64,000 bases of DNA from Trichopria drosophilae (Eukaryota; Arthropoda; Insecta; Hymenoptera; Diapriidae): NCBI GenBank assembly GCA_030407085.1, contig CM059584.1, forward strand, positions 63,379,501-63,443,500. The letters run 5' to 3'. The notes beneath the pieces were generated by a model. The model was not told the DNA's origin and made no database searches. It saw only the letters and a program-made list of their open reading frames with translations. Shown one piece after another: positions 24,465-35,729 of the stretch. The stretch's first letter is position 1; each line of letters opens with the position of its first letter. The position numbers were made by a program, and so were the translations under genes.

Positions 24465-26530
24465 AAAAGTGTTGACCGTTACACATTAGTATTGCAATGT
24501 TTGGAAAATAAAATGTCAAAAGTCGCCTTCACTAAAGGTCAGATATTGCTACATTATAGTCGCTTATGGAAATACATCGTAAGCTAAGAACCGCATTGAG
24601 AGTGCAAGTAAAATGACCTTTTCCTAGTGCGTCCTACTACCATCTCTCCCGCTCTCGCATACTCTTTGTTAGTTCCATCTAGCATCTATATTTCCCGTCG
24701 ATTATACATCGATCACTGTACATTCGTTTTCCCGCAACTTTCGAAAATGTATACAGGTCCAGACCAATCATTCCAATGTAGTGTTGCCATGTGTAGACTG
24801 TCGAAAAACAAATTTTAAAAGTCGCCTTCATTAAAGGTCAGATATTGCATCATTATATTCGCTTCTCCGTGATTATGTGAAAATACATCGTAAGCTACGA
24901 ACCGTATTGAGAGTGAAAGTAAAATGACCTATTTCTCGTGCGTCCTACTATCATCTCTCTCGCTCTCGCATACTCTTAGTTAGACCCACTAACATTAGCA
25001 GTATACCGTTTTCATGGTCGTCGATTATCCGTCGATCACTTATTCACCGTACATTTGTTTTCCCGAAACTTTCGAAAATGTATACAGGTCCAGACACGTT
25101 TAAAAGGTCATTGCACAATTTCTTCAAAACATTATCTCTTTACCAAATTTCGGCAATCCGTGACGTAAAAGAAAGGAAGCAGTCTAATTCAAATATTCCA
25201 ATGTCATAATTTCTATGATCTCTCTAGCTCTCGCAAACTCTTTCTTAGATCCATTAACATTAGCAGTATACCGTTTTCACGGTCGCCGATTATCCGTCGA
25301 TCACTTATTCACCGTACATTTGTTTTCCCGAAACTTTCGAAAATGTATACAGGTCCAGACACGTTTAAAAGGTCACTGCACAATTTCTTCAAAACATTAT
25401 CTCTTTACCAAATTTCGGGCCGAGTTCCACGCCTGGAGCCGCATGTGTCGCCGCAATGGGGCGCATGCGCTCCAAATTCAAATGAGGGGCGGGCTGTCAC
25501 ATTCAAGACGGATGGAAAAACGTAAGCAGAAGAGAATGAACACCAAAGGAAAAAGTGACGTAAGCCTGTTTCTCTTCCGTCCGTATTAAATTGATATAAT
25601 GAATATGTGCGTTTATTTTATGTATACGTGTTAATTTATTTATATATATATTAATGTATGTGTATGTGTGTTTGTATGCAAAGTATGTGTGCTCGCGTTT
25701 TCGTGTCGTTCATTTAATTTATTCCGCGTAAGTTATTTCGGCACTTGACGATAAATGACAGTTTTTATATATGTATGGACTCACACGACGTACCAATGAC
25801 TCGGTGACTTCAATTTTTATTACGCATGACTCTTATTGTTTTATTCGCGAAACGACGACGAGAATGTTGGTATGTATGTGTGTAATTACTATGTTATTGA
25901 CGACTTCAATTATATATGAAATTCAAATTATGAAATATATTTTTGATTGAATGACTAAATATAATATAATGACTTTCATTTCAGCACCCAATGATTCCAG
26001 TCTATAATTTTGATTTATGTATGACTATAATTGACTATTTAAATTTTATGTTTGGACGAGTCTGAAAAGGTTTTAACTAACTGACTCCGATTCGTTTCAA
26101 TCTTAAGACATTAGATCATAAATATTGAAAAGTACTGGCTGTTACACATTAGTATTGTCATGTGAGGAATGTCGAAAAAAAAAATGCAAAAGTCGCCTTC
26201 ATTAAAGGTCAGCTATTGCTACATCATAGTCGCTTCTCGATGCCTATGTGGAAATACAGCGTAGGCTAGGAAACGTATTTTGAAAGTGAATGTAAAATTC
26301 TAATAATGACCTTTTCCTCCTACGTTCTACTACCATCTCTCTCGCTCTCTCGTACTCATTGTTAGATCCATTAACTTCAGCATTCTAGCATTTTCACGGT
26401 CATCGTTATCGCCGATTACCCGCCGATCATTTTCACCATATATTTCTCCATGTATACAGGTTCAAATGCGTTTAAAGTCATTGCGCAATTTCATCAAAAG
26501 ATATACCAAGTAACACATTTTCTCTTTCCC
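24465..26530. repeat. Degenerate tandem units of roughly 300 bp
   Basis: Phrases recur in the same order: ATTAAAGGTCAGATATTGC, CGTACATTTGTTTTCCCG, AAAATGTATACAGGTCCAGA. Copies begin near 24,465, 24,770, 24,980, 25,240 and 26,130. The inverted arm (34.3-35.3 kb) holds the mirror set. Unit boundaries are blurred by deletions. Confidence 0.6.
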
Positions 26531-27470
26531 AAATTTGGGAAACCGGGTCACCCGTAGGCCAATACACCCCTTCGTTAACAAAGGTAGCACTAATAAATAA
26601 ATAATTTACAATAATAACATTTAAATAGTAATAAATCGCACATAATCCGAATAGCGTGTATTAAAATGTGTAATATACACGGAGAACATTTTTCATCGTC
26701 AAAATCAGTGACGTAATAAATTTACCCCAGAATAATCATGCAAGCAGTACCATCTTCTGTGATTGTACCTGAAACTTGTAATTCCTAGAAGCCATTAAAA
26801 GTTTAGTGCCTAGAATATATGTATTTTGGTTACCGGCATACATTGTATTCATTACTTCTCATTATTTGGTAGCTCCCTATGTTCTGTGCCTGCAATATAC
26901 AGGTTCCGTCATCAAAAAAGACGAAAGCAGCGCCAAACAAATGCCGCGATTAGTCTCTGTACAGAGGGATGCATATGTGCACCATGAAAACCGGTGAACA
27001 TTTTTTTTCAGTGTTGAACTGATAAAAGAAGCTAGCAGTAATTAGAAAGAGAGGATGACACGCTTATTCCCTATGCATTTATCTATTCACGATATTTACG
27101 TGTTTTCATGACGTTCGAATCATAGCTATACGAGTTTGGACACGTGGGTAATGTAATTAATCAGGTTCCTGACCATCTTTTAATATGTGTACAATTTCCC
27201 ACATCTTAAATATCGTCATACAGGTTTCGACCTGTTAATTATCCGTAGACTTTACTATACGGTAAAAATGGATCTGACGTCCCATAAGTGACGAACACAT
27301 ACGAGTATCGACTTGCTTTTAATGTAATTAATTAACCATCATTTAATATTTCCCACCTTTAAAATTCTTGAGAATAATAAGATGGAAATGCAGATGTAAA
27401 AATTTAAGAGAAGCGTGTAAGATTCAACAGTTTCTTTCTATCTTTATGCACAGTTTAGTATCTTTTAACC

Positions 27471-27641
27471 ATGCTGTCATCTTTTGGTATGTTTAAAGAG
27501 ATTGCAGAATCTGTGTATCGCAGAATTAAATATGCGGGTGCGTCTGAAATGCATGGATTCATCGCGGACTACGATGATATACTTGCTGATATGAGTGGTT
27601 ATGGAGCGATTACAATTGAATATGAGTCAATGCATAAATAA
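27471..27641 (+). CDS. 56-residue ORF present in both IR1 arms
   Basis: ATG to TAA frame containing FKEIAESVYRRIKYAG and GFIADYDDILADMSG, with an acidic, well-mixed composition unlike the surrounding AT-rich DNA. The mirror copy at 32,889-33,059 on the minus strand appears unchanged on reading. I do not recognise the family. It may be an exon-sized fragment of a captured gene or a small real protein; conservation between arms may reflect only recent duplication. Confidence 0.3.
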   Translation: MLSSFGMFKEIAESVYRRIKYAGASEMHGFIADYDDILADMSGYGAITIEYESMHK

Positions 27642-27762
27642 ACTAATAATAATAATATCGCCATGCAAAAGAATATGAAAGTGAAATTGTTAAATATTAC
27701 CGCGCATATACTGCAAAGCGAAAGCAATCTCGAGGACCCGAGATTTCTTATTTTTAAGATAC

Positions 27763-27963
27763 CTATATTTCCATTACTATATATACATCACTCTTAAAAT
27801 TACACTTTGCACAGTCTTTAATTATCGGCGGTTGTCTATCTGCGGTATCATCACTCGTTTCAAAATGTTTATCGATGACATTCTCGTAATTCTGGATGCA
27901 TTTACATTGTGAGTGGTAAGTATGACCATACATCTTTAATTTCACGTTCTTTGCCACTTCCAC
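27763..27963 (-). pseudogene. Cys-containing gene fragment, IR1 left copy
   Basis: The minus strand reads QNYENVIDKHFETSDDTADR and then KDCAKCNFKSDVYIVMEI before a stop. It has two Cys-x2/3-Cys pairs and a normal residue composition. The right-arm copy at 32,576-32,767 has upstream sequence that this copy lacks. I cannot name the protein. Confidence 0.35.
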
Positions 27964-28497
27964 GTATGGCGTGGTGCCTCTAATTCATGGATATACGTCG
28001 TACCTTTCTTTCTAGATCGTAGTATCTCTTCGTCAATTCCTATGAATCGGAAATCAAATCAGAGTGTAACAAACAAAAAAAAAATACTTTTCACGGTCAC
28101 TAGATCCCTCTCGGTATCATCCAACGTTCCTCTCGAGATTAGGATAGATGGTCCCATACGTGTTCATTTTCGATAGTTTGCGAGTTACGACACTCAGATG
28201 ATGAAGAAGTTAAACGCAATAGTAAATCGTTTCAAGTACTAGCACCAGTATGATGGTCACCGCACTTTCATAATTGAATAAATCTTTTCTACGATATTCG
28301 ATCTAATTGAAATGTGCATAGACGTGTGAATACAAGTTTCGATTGGTTAATAATACAATTGAGCGTTCCAAAGATCTTTCAATTTTAAATAAAAAATGTT
28401 CAGTCATTAACATCGTTTAAACAATTAATTTTTGTATGTATATTAAATCGCGATGTACTGCAGTCTTAAATCAAATAATTAAAATCATTACATCTTG
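27950..28497 (+). repeat. IR3 left arm (nested palindrome)
   Basis: Inverted copy of 29,436-29,979 around a spacer of about 940 bp (28,498-29,435). It overlaps the inner end of the IR1 left arm by about 15 bp. No coding content is supported. Confidence 0.85.
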
Positions 28498-29435
28498 TGT
28501 ACCGATGAGTTTGGACTGTCGAAAAGAAACATGAAGTAAGATAGAAGCTTTACCGACAGGTCATTGAGAATTTTTCACTTTTCCTTTCAAAATGACCAAT
28601 GTTTTACGGAATCACATGCGCACATTTAAATAGAATTAATCTATGCATGTCTTCACGTTAAATTGTTGTTTACTCTTATATTTCATATACGGTAGCAATC
28701 CTTGTAAGTGATAATATATGAAAACATCAGTTCTATAAACGATTCAATATTAATAATAATAATAATAATATGAAATTGTAGTGCATGATGTGAAAACATA
28801 AGATGTTTTTAAAGGTTAATTTATTACTATGAAAATGATTTATTGATATAATGACTTGTGTCTTTTTGTATTACACTAAGTGTGATGGATAGGAGGACAT
28901 TCTCCTTATGCCAATATATTTAACAAAATACCTACATATAATAAGAGTATTCGTTCATGAATAACTTAGTTAACTAATTAAGATTACAATGTCGGTAACG
29001 CTACATACAATTCCGAATCAAGAGGTATACCATTCGTTAGTATTAAAATACATTAACTCTTGTACTTGTTGGGTTTTCAGAATGAATTGCATTCCGTAGT
29101 CGTGTGAATGTTACAACACAAGAATGTGCACACGACTTGATTTGATGTAAGAGTATTCGTATAGATGCAACAAATCGGTAGCTAATGAGAGAGAGAGAGG
29201 GAGAGAGAGAGAGAGAATAATCGACAATTAAAGATGACAGTTCGAAAGTTCAATTCACTACGAGTAAGGCGACCTTATGTAGGCTATTGTACACGGTTCT
29301 AATGTGAAGGAATTTGTTATTATCATAATGATAAATACTTTGTTGTCTTTCGTTTTGTTTTGCATTTACAGAAAGAAAGATGTAGTGTAGATAAGACGAC
29401 TTTGACCATGTAAGATTTATGCATGGACTGACTTT
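28498..29435. other. IR3 spacer, no gene
   Basis: AT-rich DNA with an (AAT)n run near 28,750 and a (GA)n run at about 29,190-29,216. No open frame of interest. Confidence 0.5.
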
Positions 29436-29979
29436 AAGATGTAATGATTTTAATTATTTGATTTAAGACTGCAGTATATCGCGATTTAATATACATACAA
29501 AAATTAATTGTTTAAACGATGTTAATGACTGAACATTTTTTATTTAAAATTGAAAGATCTTTGGAACGCTCAATTGTATTATTAACCAATCGAAACTTGT
29601 ATTCACACGTCTATGCACATTTCAATTAGATCGAATATCGTAGAAAAGATTTATTCAATTATGAAAGTGCGGTGACCATCATACTGGTGCTAGTACTTGA
29701 AACGATTTACTATTGCGTTTAACTTCTTCATCATCTGAGTGTCGTAACTCGCAAACTATCGAAAATGAACACGTATGGGACCATCTATCCTAATCTCGAG
29801 AGGAACGTTGGATGATACCGAGAGGGATCTAGTGACCGTGAAAAGTATCTGTTTTTGTTACACTCTGATTTGATTTCCGATTCATAGGAATTGACGAAGA
29901 GATACTACGATCTAGAAAGAAAGGTACGACGTATATCCATGAATTAGAGGCACCACGCCATACGTGGAAGTGGCAAAGA
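29436..29979 (-). repeat. IR3 right arm
   Basis: Reverse complement of 27,950-28,497. The match runs from AAGATGTAATGATTTTAATT to GTGGAAGTGGCAAAG. The 64-residue frame on it is not supported as a gene. Confidence 0.85.
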
Positions 29980-30183
29980 GTGTCTGAGAGAGAGAATGAT
30001 GCGTCAATTAATGAAGGGGACAAGTAAATCAGTATTAGGTACTAGAAATGTAGAATATTGCCGACGTGCAAGTATTCCCCGGACCTGGTAATTGGTTTAT
30101 ACCGAAGAAAATGTTTATTATGGATATTTCCGACAGTGATGTTGTAAAGTACGTTTTAAACGTAAAACAATTGGTTAATGCAC

Positions 30184-32224
30184 AATTGAAGGGCCGGATT
30201 GAATAACGCCTTCCGCGCTCGGGTCAAGCTGACGTGCCCCTGAATGTATGCAATCACCGATAGATCCGGAAAAAAACATTTGCTATTAAAAAACATTAAA
30301 AAATCATGAACTCCTGCAAAACTGTCTGCGAGGAAGTTGTTGCTAGAGGTTCGAAGTATACTTATATCGATTTGTAGGCATTTTCATTCAGTACGTACAG
30401 AGATTTCGATAAGTATATAGTAGGTTATGAATTGCGTCAGCGCGGCTGGGTTTGGGTTCTTAGCCGAGAAAATTGTAAGCTTGAAATAATGAAAAGTAAT
30501 GATCAAATTCACTTTTTTATGTCGAAATGAAGCTTAAGATTACAATGGATACCAAGTTAACCATTACATGAAGATAATTTTTGATTGAATTTATTACAAT
30601 TATCACAGAAAGTAATTTTTTCATCTCATCGAACTGAGAAAATGATTTTGTAAATACATCTAGAAACTTACAAGAAAAAAATGTTCATAAGTTTTATTGC
30701 ATTAGATATATATCTGTATAGAAATGATTATCCAATTAATGAAAATCTTGTAATCATAACATTACATATATATCTCTATAGAAATGATTATCCAATTGAT
30801 AAAAATATTGAAAATAAAGCTATACTTAAAATTGATCTAGAATCTTTTATTTTCAATCTACTACTTTGTTGTTAAATTAACAATTTATCATTAGTTTCCT
30901 GATTTAAATATAACTAATTTCACCTTCTATATCGGAAATATATTTTTATTGGCAACATAAAATTTATGTTAAATTACAGCTCTTCTATATTTTTTATATT
31001 TTATTTTTTATTTACACAATTAAACGGGCCATAGAGCCTTTCGACATGAGTTAGTATATTGATCGCCAAATTTTAAAATAATAAATAACAAAATAGCAAA
31101 ATTTTACATACAAGATACCATGAACAATAAAGTAGAGAATACTTACAAAACGCGCTCAGAAAAAATCACTTAGTATTTACTAAAACGTCTTGTTAAAATT
31201 ACGTTATGAAAAGTGCTAGAATTCATGGTCAATTTAACAAGTTACGCGCAATTTAAAAAAATATCCAAGTAAAATTGAAATTAGTAATATTTAAATAAGG
31301 AAACTAAAGATAAATTGTTAATTTAACAACAAAGTAGTAGATTCAAAATAAAATATTCTATTTGAATTAAAGGTATATACCAATTTTATGTTGCCAATAA
31401 AAATATATTTCCGATATAGAAGGATATATTTCTGGTTAATTTAACAAGTTCCACGTACCTTTAAAAAAAAATACACAAGTAAAATTGAAATTAGTTATAT
31501 TTAAATCAGGAAACTAATGATAAATTGTTAATTTAACAACAAAGTAGTAGATTGAAAATAAAAGATTCTAGATCAATTTTAAGTATAGCTTTATTTTCAA
31601 TATTTTTATCAATTGGATAATCATTTCTATAGAGATATATATGTAATGTTATGATTCCAAGATTTTTATTAATTGGATAATCATTTCTATACAGATATAT
31701 ATCTAATGCAATAAAACTTATGAACATTTTTTTCTTGTAAGTTTCTAGATGTATTTACAAAATCATTTTCTCAGTTCGATGAGATGAAAAAATTACTTTC
31801 TGTGATAATTGTAATAAATTCAATCAAAAATTATCTTCATGTAATGGTTAACTTGGTATCCATTGTAATCTTAAGCTTCATTTCGACATAAAAAAGTGAA
31901 TTTGATCATTACTTTTCATTATTTCAAGCTTACAATTTTCTCGGCTAAGAACCCAAACCCAGCCGCGCTGACGCAATTCATAACCTACTATATACTTATC
32001 GAAATCTCTGTACGTACTGAATGAAAATGCCTACAAATCGATATAAGTATACTTCGAACCTCTAGCAACAACTTCCTCGCAGACAGTTTTGCAGGAGTTC
32101 ATGATTTTTTAATGTTTTTTAATAGCAAATGATTTTTTTCGGATCTATCGGTGATTGCATACATTCAGGGGCACGTCAGCTTGACCCGAGCGCGGAAGGC
32201 GTTATTCAATCCGGCCCTTCAATT
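30184..32224. mobile_element. IR4, 2-kb palindromic (foldback) element
   Basis: AATTGAAGGGCCGGATTGAA at 30,184 is mirrored exactly at 32,224. Arms are 30,184-30,975 and 31,380-32,224, with a spacer of about 400 bp that repeats parts of the right arm. A 64-residue frame in each arm (30,681 plus, 31,533 minus) differs by only two residues, a measure of arm similarity rather than evidence of coding. Clear ends and lack of coding fit a foldback element inserted in the core of IR1; the target duplication is unclear because the ends themselves read AATT. Confidence 0.75.
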
Positions 32225-32499
32225 ATCATGGTCTACGATGGGAGTCGGGCGATATACCCTTTGATGCAATGAACGAATCGTTGGAGGACACCGTTACATG
32301 TGCTCACAAGATGTACATAAAAGGCGCAGACAAATAAAAGACATAGGTTGCAGGAAATTTTAGATGCTGACAATGTTGTCGAAATAGACATATTGACCTG
32401 TCCATCTCTACCGAAGCTCATAGGACGACAACTGGAAAATCGTCAAGACTCTTCTTCAAAAATCTTCAATCTACATCTCTTCAAAAGTCAATGAGAATT

Positions 32500-32767
32500 T
32501 ACTATGAAGTGAAACGTCTTGCATTAATGGAAACAAAAGACATCGAGTGTCTACCTATAGATTTCATCTCAACGTTTGCAGAACGTGAAATTAAAGATGT
32601 ATGGTCATACTTACCACTCACAATGTAAATGCATCCAGAATTACGTGAATGTCATCGATAAACATTTTGAAACGAGTGATGATACCGCAGATAGACAACC
32701 GCCGATGATTAAAGACTGTGCAAAGTGTAATTTTAAGAGTGATGTATATATAGTAATGGAAATATAG
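32500..32767 (+). pseudogene. Cys-containing gene fragment, IR1 right copy
   Basis: Upstream of the mirrored Cys segment, the plus strand reads LALMETKDIECLPIDFISTF and AEREIKDVWSYLPLTM before a stop; a frameshift would then join NVIDKHFETSDDTADR. The first part (32,225-32,570) is unique to this arm. Together it looks like the C-terminal part of a real but broken protein of unknown identity. Confidence 0.4.
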
Positions 32768-35729
32768 GTATCTTAAAAATAAGAAATCTCGGGTCCTCGA
32801 GATTGCTTTCGCTTTGCAGTATATGCGCGGTAATATTTAACAATTTCACTTTCATATTCTTTTGCATGGCGATATTATTATTATTAGTTTATTTATGCAT
32901 TGACTCATATTCAATTGTAATCGCTCCATAACCACTCATATCAGCAAGTATATCATCGTAGTCCGCGATGAATCCATGCATTTCAGACGCACCCGCATAT
33001 TTAATTCTGCGATACACAGATTCTGCAATCTCTTTAAACATACCAAAAGATGACAGCATGGTTAAAAGATACTAAACTGTGCATAAAGATAGAAAGAAAC
33101 TGTTGAATCTTACACGCTTCTCTTAAATTTTTACATCTGCATTTCCATCTTATTATTCTCAAGAATTTTAAAGGTGGGAAATATTAAATGATGGTTAATT
33201 AATTACATTAAAAGCAAGTCGATACTCGTATGTGTTCGTCACTTATGGGACGTCAGATCCATTTTTACCGTATAGTAAAGTCTACGGATAATTAACAGGT
33301 CGAAACCTGTATGACGATATTTAAGATGTGGGAAATTGTACACATATTAAAAGATGGTCAGGAACCTGATTAATTACATTACCCACGTGTCCAAACTCGT
33401 ATAGCTATGATTCGAACGTCATGAAAACACGTAAATATCGTGAATAGATAAATGCATAGGGAATAAGCGTGTCATCCTCTCTTTCTAATTACTGCTAGCT
33501 TCTTTTATCAGTTCAACACTGAAAAAAAATGTTCACCGGTTTTCATGGTGCACATATGCATCCATCTGTACAGAGACTAATCGCGGCATTTGTTTGGCGC
33601 TGCTTTCGTCTTTTTTGATGACGGAACCTGTATATTGCAGGCACAGAACATAGGGAGCTACCAAATAATGAGAAGTAATGAATACAATGTATGCCGGTAA
33701 CCAAAATACATATATTCTAGGCACTAAACTTTTAATGGCTTCTAGGAATTACAAGTTTCAGGTACAATCACAGAAGATGGTGCTGCTTGCATGATTATTC
33801 TGGGGTAAATTTATTACGTCACTGATTTTGACGATGAAAAATGTTCTCCGTGTATATTACACATTTTAATACACGCTATTCGGATTATGTGCGATTTATT
33901 ACTATTTAAATGTTATTATTGTAAATTATTTATTTATTAGTGCTACCTTTGTTAACGAAGGGGTGTATTGGCCTACGGGTGACCCGGTTTCCCAAATTTG
34001 GGAAAGAGAAAATGTGTTACTTGGTATATCTTTTGATGAAATTGCGCAATGACTTTAAACGCATTTGAACCTGTATACATGGAGAAATATATGGTGAAAA
34101 TGATCGGCGGGTAATCGCCGATAACGATAACGAATAATTTCTCCAACGATATCTTCACCCCATTGGGAATGTGAGGATTGGCCCTTAAGAATGAATTGAG
34201 TTTCTCAATCTTTTCGATGGATTCTCGAATGAAGATGGAAAATTGATCCTCAGTAGCGTCTTCTTCAAGAGTTCTGTAAACCCTCTTCAAGGCCTCTTCC
34301 CATGACGAAAAATCTTCTTGACATCTACCATATTGATGTAGAAATACAATATTTGAAATGGAGGTACTTACGTGCTGTCAAACATAGACACAGGAACGCG
34401 ATATTCCTTTGAAACGATGTCTGGACCTGTATACAATTTCGAGAGTTTCGAGAAAACAAATGTACGGTGAATAAGTGATCGACGGATAATCGACGACCGT
34501 GAAAACGGTATACTGCGAATGTTAATGGATTTAAGAAAGAGTATGCGAGAGCTAGAAAGATCATAGAAATTATGACATTGGAAAATTTGAATTAGACTGC
34601 TTCCTTTCTCTTACGTCACGGATTGCCGAAATTTTGTAAAGAGATAATGTTTTGAAGAAATTGTGCAATGACCTTTTAAACGGGTCTGGACCTGTATACA
34701 TTTTCGAAAGTTTCGGGAAAACAAATGTACGGTGAATAAGTGATCGACGGATAATCGACGACCATGAAAACGGTATATTGCTACTGTTAATGGATCTAAC
34801 TAAGAGTATGCGAGAGCGAGAGAGATGATAGTAGGACGCACGAGGAAAAGGTCATTTTACTTTCACTCTCAATACGGTTCGTAGCTTACGATGTATTGTC
34901 ACATAATCACGGACAAGCGAATATAATGATGCAATATCTGACCTTTAATGAAGGCGACTTTTAAAAGTTGTTTTTCGACAGTCTACACATGGCAATACTA
35001 CATTGGAATGATTGGCCTGGACCTGTATACATTTTCGAAAGTTTCGGGAAAACAAATGTACGGTGATCGATGTATAATCGACGGGAAATATAGATGCTAG
35101 ATGGAACTAACAAAGAGTATGCGAGAGCGAGAGAGATGGTAGTAGGACGCACTAGGAAAAGGTCATTTTACTTTCACTCTCAATACGGTTCCTAGCTTAC
35201 GATGTATTTCCATAAGCGACTATAATGTAGCAATATCTGACCTTTAATGAAGGCGACTTTTGACATTTTATTTTCGAAACATTGCAATACTAATGTGTAA
35301 CGGTCAACACTTTTCAATCTCTCTGATTGAATTTTGTAAGATCACGCATTAGAAAGATGTCGTTTTCAATGATAATGTAAAAACAGGACATTTTTTAATA
35401 ACAATATCTAATGAAATAATAAATATTGGTTGAACTTTACCTTCTCTTTTAATTAGACAATAAAACGCAATGCATACATTAAACTACCTATGTTTTTCGA
35501 CCTTCGCAGCTTTCGCAATTTATCACAACAATACATGAAATTGTTTATAATAACCTCCTTTCACTCCTGACCTTCTTACGGTCCACTTGCGCAATTTTTC
35601 CATCACACTATCATCGATGGGAGGTAGGGTGGGGGGAGCCAGAAGCCATATAGCCCCTCTACTAATGTAAAATGTATAATGAGCATGCTTACGTTTTCAT
35701 TCGATGTGCTTACTGCAGAATTTTCAGCC
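32570..35729 (-). repeat. IR1 right arm
   Basis: Reverse complement of the left arm, ending at CTGCAGAATTTTCAG (35,729), the inverted end of BEN exon 3. A segment of about 220 bp at 34,133-34,350 is specific to this arm and reads on the minus strand as an Arg/Glu/Lys-rich peptide (SIEKIEKLNSFLRANPHIP), a possible fragment of an unidentified protein. Confidence 0.9.
32889..33059 (-). CDS. Mirror copy of the 56-residue ORF
   Basis: Same frame as 27,471-27,641 on the opposite arm of IR1. No recognised domain. Confidence 0.3.
   Translation of the reverse strand: MLSSFGMFKEIAESVYRRIKYAGASEMHGFIADYDDILADMSGYGAITIEYESMHK

Larger units (their letters stand above)
24056..27965 (+). repeat. IR1 left arm (giant palindrome)
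   Basis: Inverted counterpart of 32,570-35,729. The outer edge lies inside BEN exon 3 (from CTGAAAATTCTGCAG at 24,056), so about 35 bp of exon plus the start of the intron are part of the repeat. Similarity is high: a 63-residue frame at 26,806 differs by one residue from its mirror at 33,533, and one at 24,627 differs by six of 63 from its mirror at 34,961. About 970 bp (25,420-26,390) is specific to this arm. No gene with a known domain is inside. Confidence 0.9.
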
